A stretch of DNA of 64,000 bases, from positions 124,001 to 188,000 of the forward strand of contig JAQQAI010000089.1 in the NCBI GenBank assembly GCA_028532915.1. The letters are read 5' to 3'. Origin of the DNA: Sphaerochaetaceae bacterium. GTDB lineage: Bacteria; Spirochaetota; Spirochaetia; Sphaerochaetales; Sphaerochaetaceae. Within the stretch, counting starts at the first letter, position 1; the number at the start of each line of letters is the position of its first letter. Positions 24,903 through 32,783 of the stretch are shown here, piece by piece. The position numbers and the translations under genes were made by a program. A model generated the notes under the pieces. That model ran no database searches and was not told the DNA's origin. It worked only from the letters and a program-made list of their open reading frames with translations.

Positions 24903-27627
24903 TTCGCTTTAATTGCCTCTTTTTCTCAACAACATCGATCACTTCGAGGATGTCTCCCGGACGCAGATCCTGGAAATTCTCCAGTCCGACACCGCATTCG
25001 AATCCTTCAGCTACATCTCTCGCATCATCTTTGAAACGTTTCAGTGAAGATATTTTACCTGTGTAGACTTTTATGCTATCACGAATCACATTCACCTGAG
25101 CATTTCGCCTGATCTTACCGCTGGTAACGTAACAACCTGCGATAGTACCGATTTTCGGAACCTTGAAGGTATCTCTCACTTCGACTTCACCTATGACGAC
25201 TTCACTTCTTTCAGGTGCAAGCATACCTTCCATCGCATCTCTGATATCATCGACTGCATCGTAGATGATATTGTATTTTCTGATCTCAATCTTCTCACGT
25301 TCGGCAAGAGTCTGAGCTCTCGGTGTCGGCCTTACATTGAAACCGAGCACCAGTGCATTCGAAGCGATAGCAAGGTTGATGTCATCTTCGATGATCGCCC
25401 CTGCGGATGCCCGAATAGCATTGAGCCTTATCTCATCGGTCGACAGTTTCTCGAGAGCATGCTGAACAGCTTCTACTGATCCCTGTACATCACCTTTGAT
25501 TATGACATTGAATTCCTGAATCGTCCCGTCATGCAATTTATCGAAGATATTGTCCAACGTGACTTTCTTGACATTTTTCGCCTGGCCGAGGCGTTCCAGT
25601 TCCTGACGCTTGCTTCCTACCTGGCGAGCCTGCTTTTCGTTCTCGGTGACCTGGAAAGGATCTCCTGCCCCGGGGATATCGCTCAGTCCGATGATTTCCA
25701 CGGGAGTTGCAGGTCCGGCCTCGCTAATCTTCTTACCGCGATCGTCGAACATGGCACGAACTTTACCCGGATAGATTCCTGCAACGAAGTTGTCTCCCTG
25801 ATGCAGAGTTCCCCGTTCGACGATGATCGAAGCAACAATACCTCTTCCCTGATCAATCCGCGATTCAAGGACCTTCCCTTCAGCGCGAACTTTCGGATTG
25901 GCTTTCAGTTCAAGCATCTCGGCCTGAAGCAAAATAGTATCAAGAAGATCCTCTATACCGATTTTCTTCAATGCAGATAATTCACAGTAGAGGGTCGTTC
26001 CGCCCCAGTCTTCGGGCATGAGTCCATGATCTGAAAGCTGCTGCTTCACTCTGTCGATATTCGCATCAACAAGGTCGATCTTGTTTACTGCTACGATGAT
26101 AGGCACTTTTGCAGCCTTCGCATGATCGATAGCCTCGATAGTCTGAGGCATCACTCCGTCATTAGCCGCAACCACAAGAACAACGATGTCGGTAACCTGA
26201 GCACCGCGTGCTCTCATCAGTGTAAAAGCCGCGTGACCTGGAGTATCGAGGAATACGATATTTCCCTTATCTGCGAGTGAGACCTTATATGCACCGATAT
26301 GCTGTGTGATTCCGCCGAACTCATCGGCAACGACATCGGTAGACCTGATCGCATCCAGCAGTTTAGTCTTTCCGTGGTCTACATGTCCCATGATCGTAAC
26401 GATCGGAGCTCTGGGGATCACATCCTGTTCGGCATCATCTTCGGTCTGTATCAATGTCTCATCATACAACGAGACAATATTGACTTCACAATTGTATTCG
26501 TTCGCTATCAATGTCGCCACATCAGAATCAATCTGCTGGTTGATAGTTACCATCATACCCATCTTAAGAAGCTTGCCGATCACTTCAGAAGCCTTGAGAT
26601 TCATCTTCTTCGCGAGATCACTGACTGTGATGACCTCCATGATATCGATCTTCTTCGGAACAGGATTTGCTCTGTGAACATCTTTTCTCTTGATCTGGAA
26701 GTCTTTTTCGTTATCCCGTTCGGGTCTCTGGAAGTTTTTCCGTTTCTTGAAGACCTTCTTGCTTGTCTTCTGCGCGATATTCTCGTCTCTTGGCGGTCCG
26801 CCCGCACCGGGTCTTTGTGGTCTGGGTCCCCTGTTGTTGAAACTGTTTGGTCTTCCGCTGTTGTTATAGGGTGGACGGCTTCCGTTGTTATTGTAATTCG
26901 GTCGACCCGAGTTATAAGGAGGGCGCTGTCCGTTTCTGTTCGAATTGAACGGAGGTCTGCCCTGACCGTCCCTGTTCTGGTACGGCGGCCTGGATCCCGG
27001 AGCTCCGCCTCTGTTATTCTGGTATGGAGGGCGTGAACCTCTGTCATTATTCTGAGGCCGGTTCTGAAATCCGCCGACCTGGCCTACCTGTCGTGACCCA
27101 GTGGATTCCTTCGGTTTGAGAGAATGCTGATTATTCTTTCTCCACTCAACATGGTCGTGTGCAGTCTGTCCCTGTCCCGGTACCGGCGGCAGGTCTTTAG
27201 GATCGATCACTTTAGGTGTAGAGACACCTGCATTGGGTGTTCTTCTGAACGGTTCATGAGTGTTTTTAACTCTTCTTGTTCGAATAGTCGGGTGTTCGTG
27301 CTTGACTACAGTACTTTTTGGAGAACCTTCCATTTTAGGCTTTTCAGGTTCGGTACTCTTCTCCGTCAGAGTATCTTTTGCCGGTTTTTTCCCGGTAGAG
27401 GTTTTGGAGCTGTCCGCTTCAGGTGTTTTCACCTCTTCAGTGGACGGTTTTGCCTGGGGTTTGACCACAACGACCCGCTTTTTTACCACAACAACCTTCT
27501 TCTTTTCGCCAGGACGTGAATGAGACGAGCCTTCCTTTTTCGCAGGCTGAGTCTCATTGGGTGTCTCTGTTGAATTCTTAGTGTGTTTAATCAAGGTTGT
27601 TTTCGGCTTTTTATCTTCTTCATTCAT
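24895..27627 (-). CDS. infB: Translation initiation factor IF-2
   Basis: A 910-residue GTPase that brings fMet-tRNA to the 30S subunit. The G domain starts near residue 408 with G1 GHVDHGKT (414-421), then DTPGHAAF (G3) and NKID (G4). IF2_N is near 330-385 (ITVSDLAKKMNLKASEVIGK). Domains II-IV follow to the C-terminus (EGFECGVGLENFQDLRPGDI). Residues 1-180 are Lys/Pro/Thr-rich, and 187-283 are a low-complexity run of repeated R-P-P-Y/F-[QN]-N units with Gly and Arg. Long disordered N-termini are normal in IF-2; this Arg-Pro-Tyr-Asn composition is unusual. It follows nusA by 12 bases. Confidence 0.97.
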   Translation of the reverse strand: MNEEDKKPKTTLIKHTKNSTETPNETQPAKKEGSSHSRPGEKKKVVVVKKRVVVVKPQAKPSTEEVKTPEADSSKTSTGKKPAKDTLTEKSTEPEKPKMEGSPKSTVVKHEHPTIRTRRVKNTHEPFRRTPNAGVSTPKVIDPKDLPPVPGQGQTAHDHVEWRKNNQHSLKPKESTGSRQVGQVGGFQNRPQNNDRGSRPPYQNNRGGAPGSRPPYQNRDGQGRPPFNSNRNGQRPPYNSGRPNYNNNGSRPPYNNSGRPNSFNNRGPRPQRPGAGGPPRDENIAQKTSKKVFKKRKNFQRPERDNEKDFQIKRKDVHRANPVPKKIDIMEVITVSDLAKKMNLKASEVIGKLLKMGMMVTINQQIDSDVATLIANEYNCEVNIVSLYDETLIQTEDDAEQDVIPRAPIVTIMGHVDHGKTKLLDAIRSTDVVADEFGGITQHIGAYKVSLADKGNIVFLDTPGHAAFTLMRARGAQVTDIVVLVVAANDGVMPQTIEAIDHAKAAKVPIIVAVNKIDLVDANIDRVKQQLSDHGLMPEDWGGTTLYCELSALKKIGIEDLLDTILLQAEMLELKANPKVRAEGKVLESRIDQGRGIVASIIVERGTLHQGDNFVAGIYPGKVRAMFDDRGKKISEAGPATPVEIIGLSDIPGAGDPFQVTENEKQARQVGSKRQELERLGQAKNVKKVTLDNIFDKLHDGTIQEFNVIIKGDVQGSVEAVQHALEKLSTDEIRLNAIRASAGAIIEDDINLAIASNALVLGFNVRPTPRAQTLAEREKIEIRKYNIIYDAVDDIRDAMEGMLAPERSEVVIGEVEVRDTFKVPKIGTIAGCYVTSGKIRRNAQVNVIRDSIKVYTGKISSLKRFKDDARDVAEGFECGVGLENFQDLRPGDILEVIDVVEKKRQLKRND

Positions 27628-27639
27628 ATTGTCTTGTAC

Positions 27640-29103
27640 TTACTCCTCATCGACTTCCACTTCTTCAAAACTCAATCCGACGCCACAATTGGGACAACTT
27701 GTCATCTCCGGGTTGAGCGGCTCTCCACATTCAGGGCAGAGGAACTGCTGTTCGACCTCTCCTTCTGCCTCTTCTTCTACAATATCCACGTACTCAGATA
27801 GAATCTGCATGGCATTGCTTATCTCTTCTTCTGAGATGTCTTCTAATGTCGAAATCTCTTCATCGCTGAGATTTACGAACTCTTCGACAGTATAGATGTC
27901 ATAGTAGTGCAATTTCTGAAGAAGTTTGCGGTCGAATTCCTCGATATCTCCGAGTTCGATCTCCTCTTCTTCATATTCCTGTTCGACATATTCCTGATCA
28001 TCTTCTACGAACAGTGCATCAAGCCGTTCCTTGGTCTCCAGATCAAGATCAAGTTCCCTATACTGCTCCATTGTCTTGACGTCAATAATCCAGTCGGCAA
28101 GTTTATTAGCCAGTCTGACGTTTATCCCCTGCTTTCCGATCGCCAGTGACAGCTGAGAATCTTCTACGACAGCAATGGCTGTCCGTTTGACCTCGTCTAG
28201 AATGACGACCTTCTTGATATCTGCCGGTGAAAGACAATTCTTGATATACTCAATCGGATTAGGGTCATATCGAAGTACATCGATTCTCTCCCCTTCCATC
28301 TCTCTCATGATAGTCTGAACTCTGATTCCTTTCAACCCGACACAAGCCCCTACCGGATCTAAATCATTTCGTTGTGAATAGACTGCTACCTTGGTTCTGT
28401 AACCGGGCTCTCTGACGATCTTATGGATTTCGATAGAATGGTCATATATTTCGGGAACTTCAAGTTCGAAGAGCTTTCTCACGAACTCGGAATGGGTTCT
28501 TGAGAGTTCCACTCTCAGGTCGCCCCTTTCAGGCTTCTCAACTCTATAGACATAACATTTTATCTTGTCATTCTTTCTGTAGACTTCTCTGGGACTCTGG
28601 AAGCTCTTCGGAAGAATACCTTCAATCTTTCCCAGATCAATGATCATATCACCGTTTTTACTTTCACGCTGATAATAACCGATGATCATTTCACCTTCTT
28701 TCGTTTTGTATTCGGAATAGAGAGTATCTTTCTGAATCTCTCTCAGTTCCTGTTTCGCCTTCTGCTTGGCACTCTGAACCGAGATTCTGTCGAATGTCTT
28801 CGGATCGATGGGAATAAGGACTTCGTCTCCGAGTTCACATTCCGGATGGAGCTCTTTTGCATCGGACAATGAGATCTCATCAATCATTCCGTCAAATTCG
28901 TCATCTTCTACGATCATTTTCTTTGCGAAAAGTTCCACATTGTCAAGTGCGTCATTGAATTGGACGACTGCATTGTCGCTCGTCCCGAATTTTCTCTTAT
29001 AGGCAGCGAGAAGAACATCGGTGATGGTCTCTATTACTACATCTTCAGAAATTCCCCGCTCATTCACTAAAGAACGGATTGCTTCTCCTAATTCATTGGA
29101 CAT
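27640..29103 (-). CDS. nusA: Transcription factor NusA with C-terminal zinc ribbon
   Basis: A 487-residue RNA-polymerase-binding elongation/termination factor. The N-terminal domain (1-125) is followed by an S1 domain (about 130-200, GYYQRESKNGDMIIDLGKIE), then KH1 and KH2 (about 230-345, VGACVGLKGIRVQTIM and LAIGKQGINVRLANKLADWI). A very acidic stretch (about 365-390) precedes a helix-hairpin-helix-like segment (LQKLHYYDIYTVEEFVNLSD). The last 35 residues hold a four-cysteine ribbon, Cys456/459/470/473 (CPECG...CPNCG), not a standard part of NusA. The ATG at 29103 shares one base with the rimP stop (TAATG). Confidence 0.96.
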   Translation of the reverse strand: MSNELGEAIRSLVNERGISEDVVIETITDVLLAAYKRKFGTSDNAVVQFNDALDNVELFAKKMIVEDDEFDGMIDEISLSDAKELHPECELGDEVLIPIDPKTFDRISVQSAKQKAKQELREIQKDTLYSEYKTKEGEMIIGYYQRESKNGDMIIDLGKIEGILPKSFQSPREVYRKNDKIKCYVYRVEKPERGDLRVELSRTHSEFVRKLFELEVPEIYDHSIEIHKIVREPGYRTKVAVYSQRNDLDPVGACVGLKGIRVQTIMREMEGERIDVLRYDPNPIEYIKNCLSPADIKKVVILDEVKRTAIAVVEDSQLSLAIGKQGINVRLANKLADWIIDVKTMEQYRELDLDLETKERLDALFVEDDQEYVEQEYEEEEIELGDIEEFDRKLLQKLHYYDIYTVEEFVNLSDEEISTLEDISEEEISNAMQILSEYVDIVEEEAEGEVEQQFLCPECGEPLNPEMTSCPNCGVGLSFEEVEVDEE

Positions 29104-29591
29104 TATGAAATATCCTCCCATGCATATGTTAATTTAGCCTTCTGAATACGGCTGTATGGTATTTGGTGTGTACCGATTTTTTCTTTGTTATCTTCACGCT
29201 CGGCTTGTGCAAGAGTGACCTGATGTTCATCGGCACTTTCAATTATTCCGACGATCCACCCGTTCTCATCAGATTCGTATATACGGCATCTCCTTGATGT
29301 AAAAACTTCAAATTCGTAGACATCTCTGATATTACGCTGGATGCCAGGAGTCGATACCTCCATGTCGATATCCCTGTCGTTCTCAAGCAGTGTCAATCGT
29401 GTCTGAAGCAGCCTGTGTGCTTTTGAACATTCATCGATTCCCGCGGTATGATCTTCATTCGTGATGGTGATGGTATATCTCACACTTGAGGAAAGCTCGT
29501 CCCTCCTCACATCAACCAATGTAAGACCTATCGGCTTTAAGATAGGCGCAATCGCCTTGAAACTGGAATCATTTCGTAATCTATCTCTCAT
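29103..29591 (-). CDS. rimP: Ribosome maturation factor RimP
   Basis: A 162-residue YhbC-family factor for 30S assembly. The alpha/beta N-terminal domain includes LKPIGLTLVDVRRDELSSSV, and the motif DRDIDMEVSTPGIQRNIRDV (the conserved V-S-S/T-P-G) links to the SH3-like C-terminal domain. The ATG at 29591 has GGAG five bases upstream; the open frame to 29684 crosses the promoter and is not coding. It is the first gene of the nusA-infB operon, its standard place in bacteria. Confidence 0.94.
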   Translation of the reverse strand: MRDRLRNDSSFKAIAPILKPIGLTLVDVRRDELSSSVRYTITITNEDHTAGIDECSKAHRLLQTRLTLLENDRDIDMEVSTPGIQRNIRDVYEFEVFTSRRCRIYESDENGWIVGIIESADEHQVTLAQAEREDNKEKIGTHQIPYSRIQKAKLTYAWEDIS

Positions 29592-29600
29592 ATTTCTCCA

Positions 29601-29631
29601 TAAAAAAGGGACCGGCTTCAAGCGATCCCCC
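29601..29631 (-). terminator. Terminator-like hairpin in the rimP leader
   Basis: On the minus strand GGGATC (29625-29630) pairs with GGTCCC (29608-29613, one G-U), with an inner GCTT/AAGC helix, followed immediately by TTTTTT (29602-29607). It lies between the promoter at 29656-29684 and the rimP ribosome-binding site. It could stop readthrough from the mutS run, attenuate the nusA operon, or both. Confidence 0.65.
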
Positions 29632-29655
29632 AAAAAACAAACTCTAACTAGGACT

Positions 29656-29684
29656 ATAGTAGGGTATTTAGCTATACATGTCAA
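29656..29684 (-). promoter_or_regulatory. Promoter of the rimP-nusA-infB operon
   Basis: Minus strand TTGACA (29679-29684), exactly 17 bases, TACTAT (29656-29661). The start near 29649 gives a leader of about 58 bases containing the terminator-like hairpin. This is the best promoter in the window. Confidence 0.85.
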
Positions 29685-29698
29685 TCAGATCACATCTA

Positions 29699-30190
29699 TT
29701 ATATGAATGTAATGAATCCGGCATGTTTCGACCGCTGTGAAGGATATCTCACCGCAAGGAAACGGAAACTCGGGGATTCTCTCCTGCAAAGTTCAAAACC
29801 GTTCACATAATTGCAAACATTCACAAGAAAAGGGAAATAATCACTTTCTGAGTCGTCTGCAGTCAAAGCATATCCGAAAGGGAGAAGGACCTCTCCGATC
29901 TGACGGACAGTCTCCTTGTGAAATCCTTTTTCCACAGAATCAAAAAAAGTACTCACGACTATTGTCTTTCTGAATACTGTCAGATGAAACGTACTGTTTC
30001 GGCAGGTACAGACACTGTTCTCGTGTATAAGATACGAGCCGCAGACTCTGCAGTATCCGTGAAGATATCGAATCAGCATCTCCTCTTTCAGCAGCGCTAG
30101 ACACTTTTCACACAATCCGGTGCTCTCTTTCCGGCACAGCGGACAAAGATATGAGATCATATCATATAATACGTATTCAAGAGTGTTCAT
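29699..30190 (-). CDS. Zinc-ribbon protein with ComF-like N-terminus
   Basis: A 163-residue protein with two four-cysteine knuckles: Cys16/19/27/30 (CPLCRKESTGLCEKC) and Cys47/50/61/63 (CRVCG...CTC). This double ribbon resembles the N-terminus of ComFC-type phosphoribosyltransferases, where an LCxxC knuckle is followed by a CRxCG knuckle. The rest (64-163) has no PRPP-binding motif (no VDDxxTTG pattern), so the transferase part is absent or degenerated beyond recognition. The start overlaps the mutS stop as ATGA. It is the last gene of the tamB-bamA-mutS run. I do not know its function; a decayed ComF or an independent zinc protein are both possible. Confidence 0.6.
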   Translation of the reverse strand: MNTLEYVLYDMISYLCPLCRKESTGLCEKCLALLKEEMLIRYLHGYCRVCGSYLIHENSVCTCRNSTFHLTVFRKTIVVSTFFDSVEKGFHKETVRQIGEVLLPFGYALTADDSESDYFPFLVNVCNYVNGFELCRRESPSFRFLAVRYPSQRSKHAGFITFI

Positions 30191-32772
30191 GCTTCATCTT
30201 CAAGGACTTTCTTCAGTTCCTCCACAAACAGCATTGCCTGCATTGGAGTCGAATTCTCAAGAGGAAAAGCTTCTATCATATCTTTTAGAGGATTGCTTTC
30301 TGATTCATTCGGATGCGATGTGAACAGATCGAGTTGAGGAGTGTTTGAACCGAATGAATAGGATGCATAATGATTCTGCTGAAAATAAGATGCTGTCTGA
30401 AGCACATCTTTTGGCATTCCTGCCATTTTCGCCACATGAAGTCCGTAGGAAGAATTTGCTATCCCTTCAATGACTTTTCGGAGAAATATGATATCTTTTC
30501 TGTATTCCTTTACAGCAAGTGTCAGCAGCTGCATCCCCTCCGTATCGAGCATGGTAAGTTCATGGTAATGAGTTGCGAACAGCGTACAGGTCTTGAGTTC
30601 CACCATCTTTCTCATTACGGCATATGCGATAGACATTCCATCCTGTGTGCTGGTCCCCCTTCCTATCTCATCCATGATCACCAGAGAACGTGTTGTCGCC
30701 TTCCTCAGTATATAGGATGTCTCCTGCATCTCTATGAGAAATGTCGATTCCCCCCTGGCAAGGTTGTCGGATGCTCCGACTCTGCAGAAAAGAGCGTCAG
30801 TCAGCCCGATCCGGGCCGAATCGGCAGGGACGAACGATCCGATATGGGCAAGCAGTACAATAAGAGCGCTCTGCCTCAGGTATGTCGATTTTCCCGCCAT
30901 ATTCGGACCGGTGATGAGGCAGAATCGACCTTTCGAGTCATTCAGGTAGAGCGAGTTCGCGATGAACGATCCTTTCTCAAGAAATTGTTCTACTACAGGG
31001 TGCCTTCCGTTCACGATGTGGTAATCAGTATTCTCATTGATTTGAGGCCTGCAGTAGGAATATTTTACTGCAGTATGGGCGAAACTCTGAAGACAATCGA
31101 GGGTTGAGAGAAATGCACCTATCATATGAAGATGAATACGTTCCTCGTTCACCATACCAACTATCTGATCATACAGTTCTCTTTCCTTATCTGCAGCTCT
31201 CTGCTCGCTCTCTCTGATCTTCATCTCCAGCTCAACAAGGTGTTCGGTCGTATATCTCTCTGCGTTTACCAGAGTCTGCTTCCTGTAAAAATAATCCGGG
31301 ACTTTCGCACTGTGAGTTTTCGTTATCTCAAGATAGTGACCGATGATCTTGTTGTGTGACAGCTTTATCTGCGGTATAGAAGTCTCTTCCTTCAGTGCAT
31401 CAACATATTCTTTGAGAGTATCTCCTCCGTGACGGTATAATGATCTGTACTCGTCGAGCGTCTCGTCGTAAGAGTCCGCTATCACCTTGTGGGGAGTATA
31501 GATCCCGCTGCACATCTGATGAACGCCGCTATTGAGAGTCTTCAACAGGTCCATGAGGTTGTTGAGAACCTCATCGTCGATTTCACGATCGAGCATCTGC
31601 GTATAGAACTCGGGTTCATTCCGAATAATCTTAAAGAACTGTGTAAGAGTCGCCGCTATCGCAAGCAGATCCTGAGGTGTATTCCTTTTGAGTGAGATTC
31701 GCGAAGTCAGTCGTATAAGGTCCCTGCTTTCCTTCAGAAGGGAACGTACTCTGTGGTGTTCCTCCCCGTTAGCTATAAACCAGCTTACTTTATCCTGTCT
31801 GGATGTGATCTGTTCAATTGAACGCAACGGAGATGATATCCATTCTTTCAGTAATCGGGAACCACCCGAAGTGCACGTCTGATTGATGGCGGAAAACAGG
31901 GTACGCTGATGAGAGTTGTCCTGCTGATTGCAGATGAGCTCGAGATTCCTTCTTGTCGATTCATCGATGTTCATCGTCCTGGATGAAGTCACATGGATCA
32001 GTGAATAGAGATTCTGCAGCTGCTGCCTGCTCGTTGATTCTATGTAATGTATCAGCGCACCGGCAGCAACGAGAGCGACAGAGTCACTCTGCAGTCCGAA
32101 GGGTTTGAGATTCACTGTAGAGAAGGCTTCACACAATTTCTCGAATCCCGATATGAGTGAGAAATGCCAGGAAGGGAGCTTGTCTATCATGATATCATAC
32201 TGATTGAGAGTATCGCTGAATTGTGAATTCTCATAGAAGACCGTCTCGTCGACAATGATCTCCTTCGGTCTCAACTGTTCGATAAGTGATCTCAGGTCGC
32301 TGAGTTTCCCGTCATATTCGAGATCTGTCGTATAGAAGGTGGAACTTGAAATGTCGCAATAGGCACAGGAAAGCTTTTGTTCGAAGATGGTCACACTCAG
32401 AAGATAGTTGGAATCATGATCTTCGAGAAACTCCTCCTCGACGACCGTACCGGGACTGATTACCTGAACGACCTCTCTTGTCGCGATAGCCCCGCTTTCT
32501 TCGGGCATTTTCACCTGCTCGCATATCGCGATCTTCTTTCCCTCATCTAGCAGCCGTTTGATGTATGTCTTCGCGGCATGGTACGGGATACCGCACATCA
32601 TGATGCCGTTGCGGTGAGTCAGTGTAAGATTGAGCAGTCTGGAGACTTCTTTCGCATCATCCAGGAACATCTCGTAGAAATCACCGAGACGGAAGAACAA
32701 CACCTCGTCGGCATACTCGCGTTTAATGTCGAGGTATTGTTTCATCATGGGAGTGATCTTCTTTTCTGCCAT
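30187..32772 (-). CDS. mutS: DNA mismatch repair protein MutS
   Basis: An 861-residue mismatch-recognition ATPase. The N-terminal mismatch-binding domain has the Phe-X-Glu wedge in RLGDFYEMF (Phe32, Glu34). Connector, lever and clamp domains follow. In the C-terminal third Walker A is GPNMAGKSTYLRQ, the signature loop is ARGESTFLIEMQE, Walker B is SLVIMDEIGRGTSTQDG and the H-motif is TCTLFATHYHELT. The size is that of a MutS1. No mutL is in the window. It begins 11 bases after bamA. Confidence 0.97.
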   Translation of the reverse strand: MAEKKITPMMKQYLDIKREYADEVLFFRLGDFYEMFLDDAKEVSRLLNLTLTHRNGIMMCGIPYHAAKTYIKRLLDEGKKIAICEQVKMPEESGAIATREVVQVISPGTVVEEEFLEDHDSNYLLSVTIFEQKLSCAYCDISSSTFYTTDLEYDGKLSDLRSLIEQLRPKEIIVDETVFYENSQFSDTLNQYDIMIDKLPSWHFSLISGFEKLCEAFSTVNLKPFGLQSDSVALVAAGALIHYIESTSRQQLQNLYSLIHVTSSRTMNIDESTRRNLELICNQQDNSHQRTLFSAINQTCTSGGSRLLKEWISSPLRSIEQITSRQDKVSWFIANGEEHHRVRSLLKESRDLIRLTSRISLKRNTPQDLLAIAATLTQFFKIIRNEPEFYTQMLDREIDDEVLNNLMDLLKTLNSGVHQMCSGIYTPHKVIADSYDETLDEYRSLYRHGGDTLKEYVDALKEETSIPQIKLSHNKIIGHYLEITKTHSAKVPDYFYRKQTLVNAERYTTEHLVELEMKIRESEQRAADKERELYDQIVGMVNEERIHLHMIGAFLSTLDCLQSFAHTAVKYSYCRPQINENTDYHIVNGRHPVVEQFLEKGSFIANSLYLNDSKGRFCLITGPNMAGKSTYLRQSALIVLLAHIGSFVPADSARIGLTDALFCRVGASDNLARGESTFLIEMQETSYILRKATTRSLVIMDEIGRGTSTQDGMSIAYAVMRKMVELKTCTLFATHYHELTMLDTEGMQLLTLAVKEYRKDIIFLRKVIEGIANSSYGLHVAKMAGMPKDVLQTASYFQQNHYASYSFGSNTPQLDLFTSHPNESESNPLKDMIEAFPLENSTPMQAMLFVEELKKVLEDEA

Positions 32773-32783
32773 GAGTCCCTTTA

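Noticed and set aside
26299-27036. 245-residue open frame opposite infB
   Set aside because: Antisense to the IF-2 gene, including its low-complexity block, which gives artificial Arg/Ser/Val-rich peptides. No promoter or start signal.
29699-30190. ComF competence gene
   Set aside because: Only the zinc ribbons are ComF-like; no PRPP-binding motif and no com genes nearby, so I did not name it comF.
30370-31107. 245-residue open frame opposite mutS
   Set aside because: Antisense to conserved MutS motifs, so the constraint is explained by MutS.
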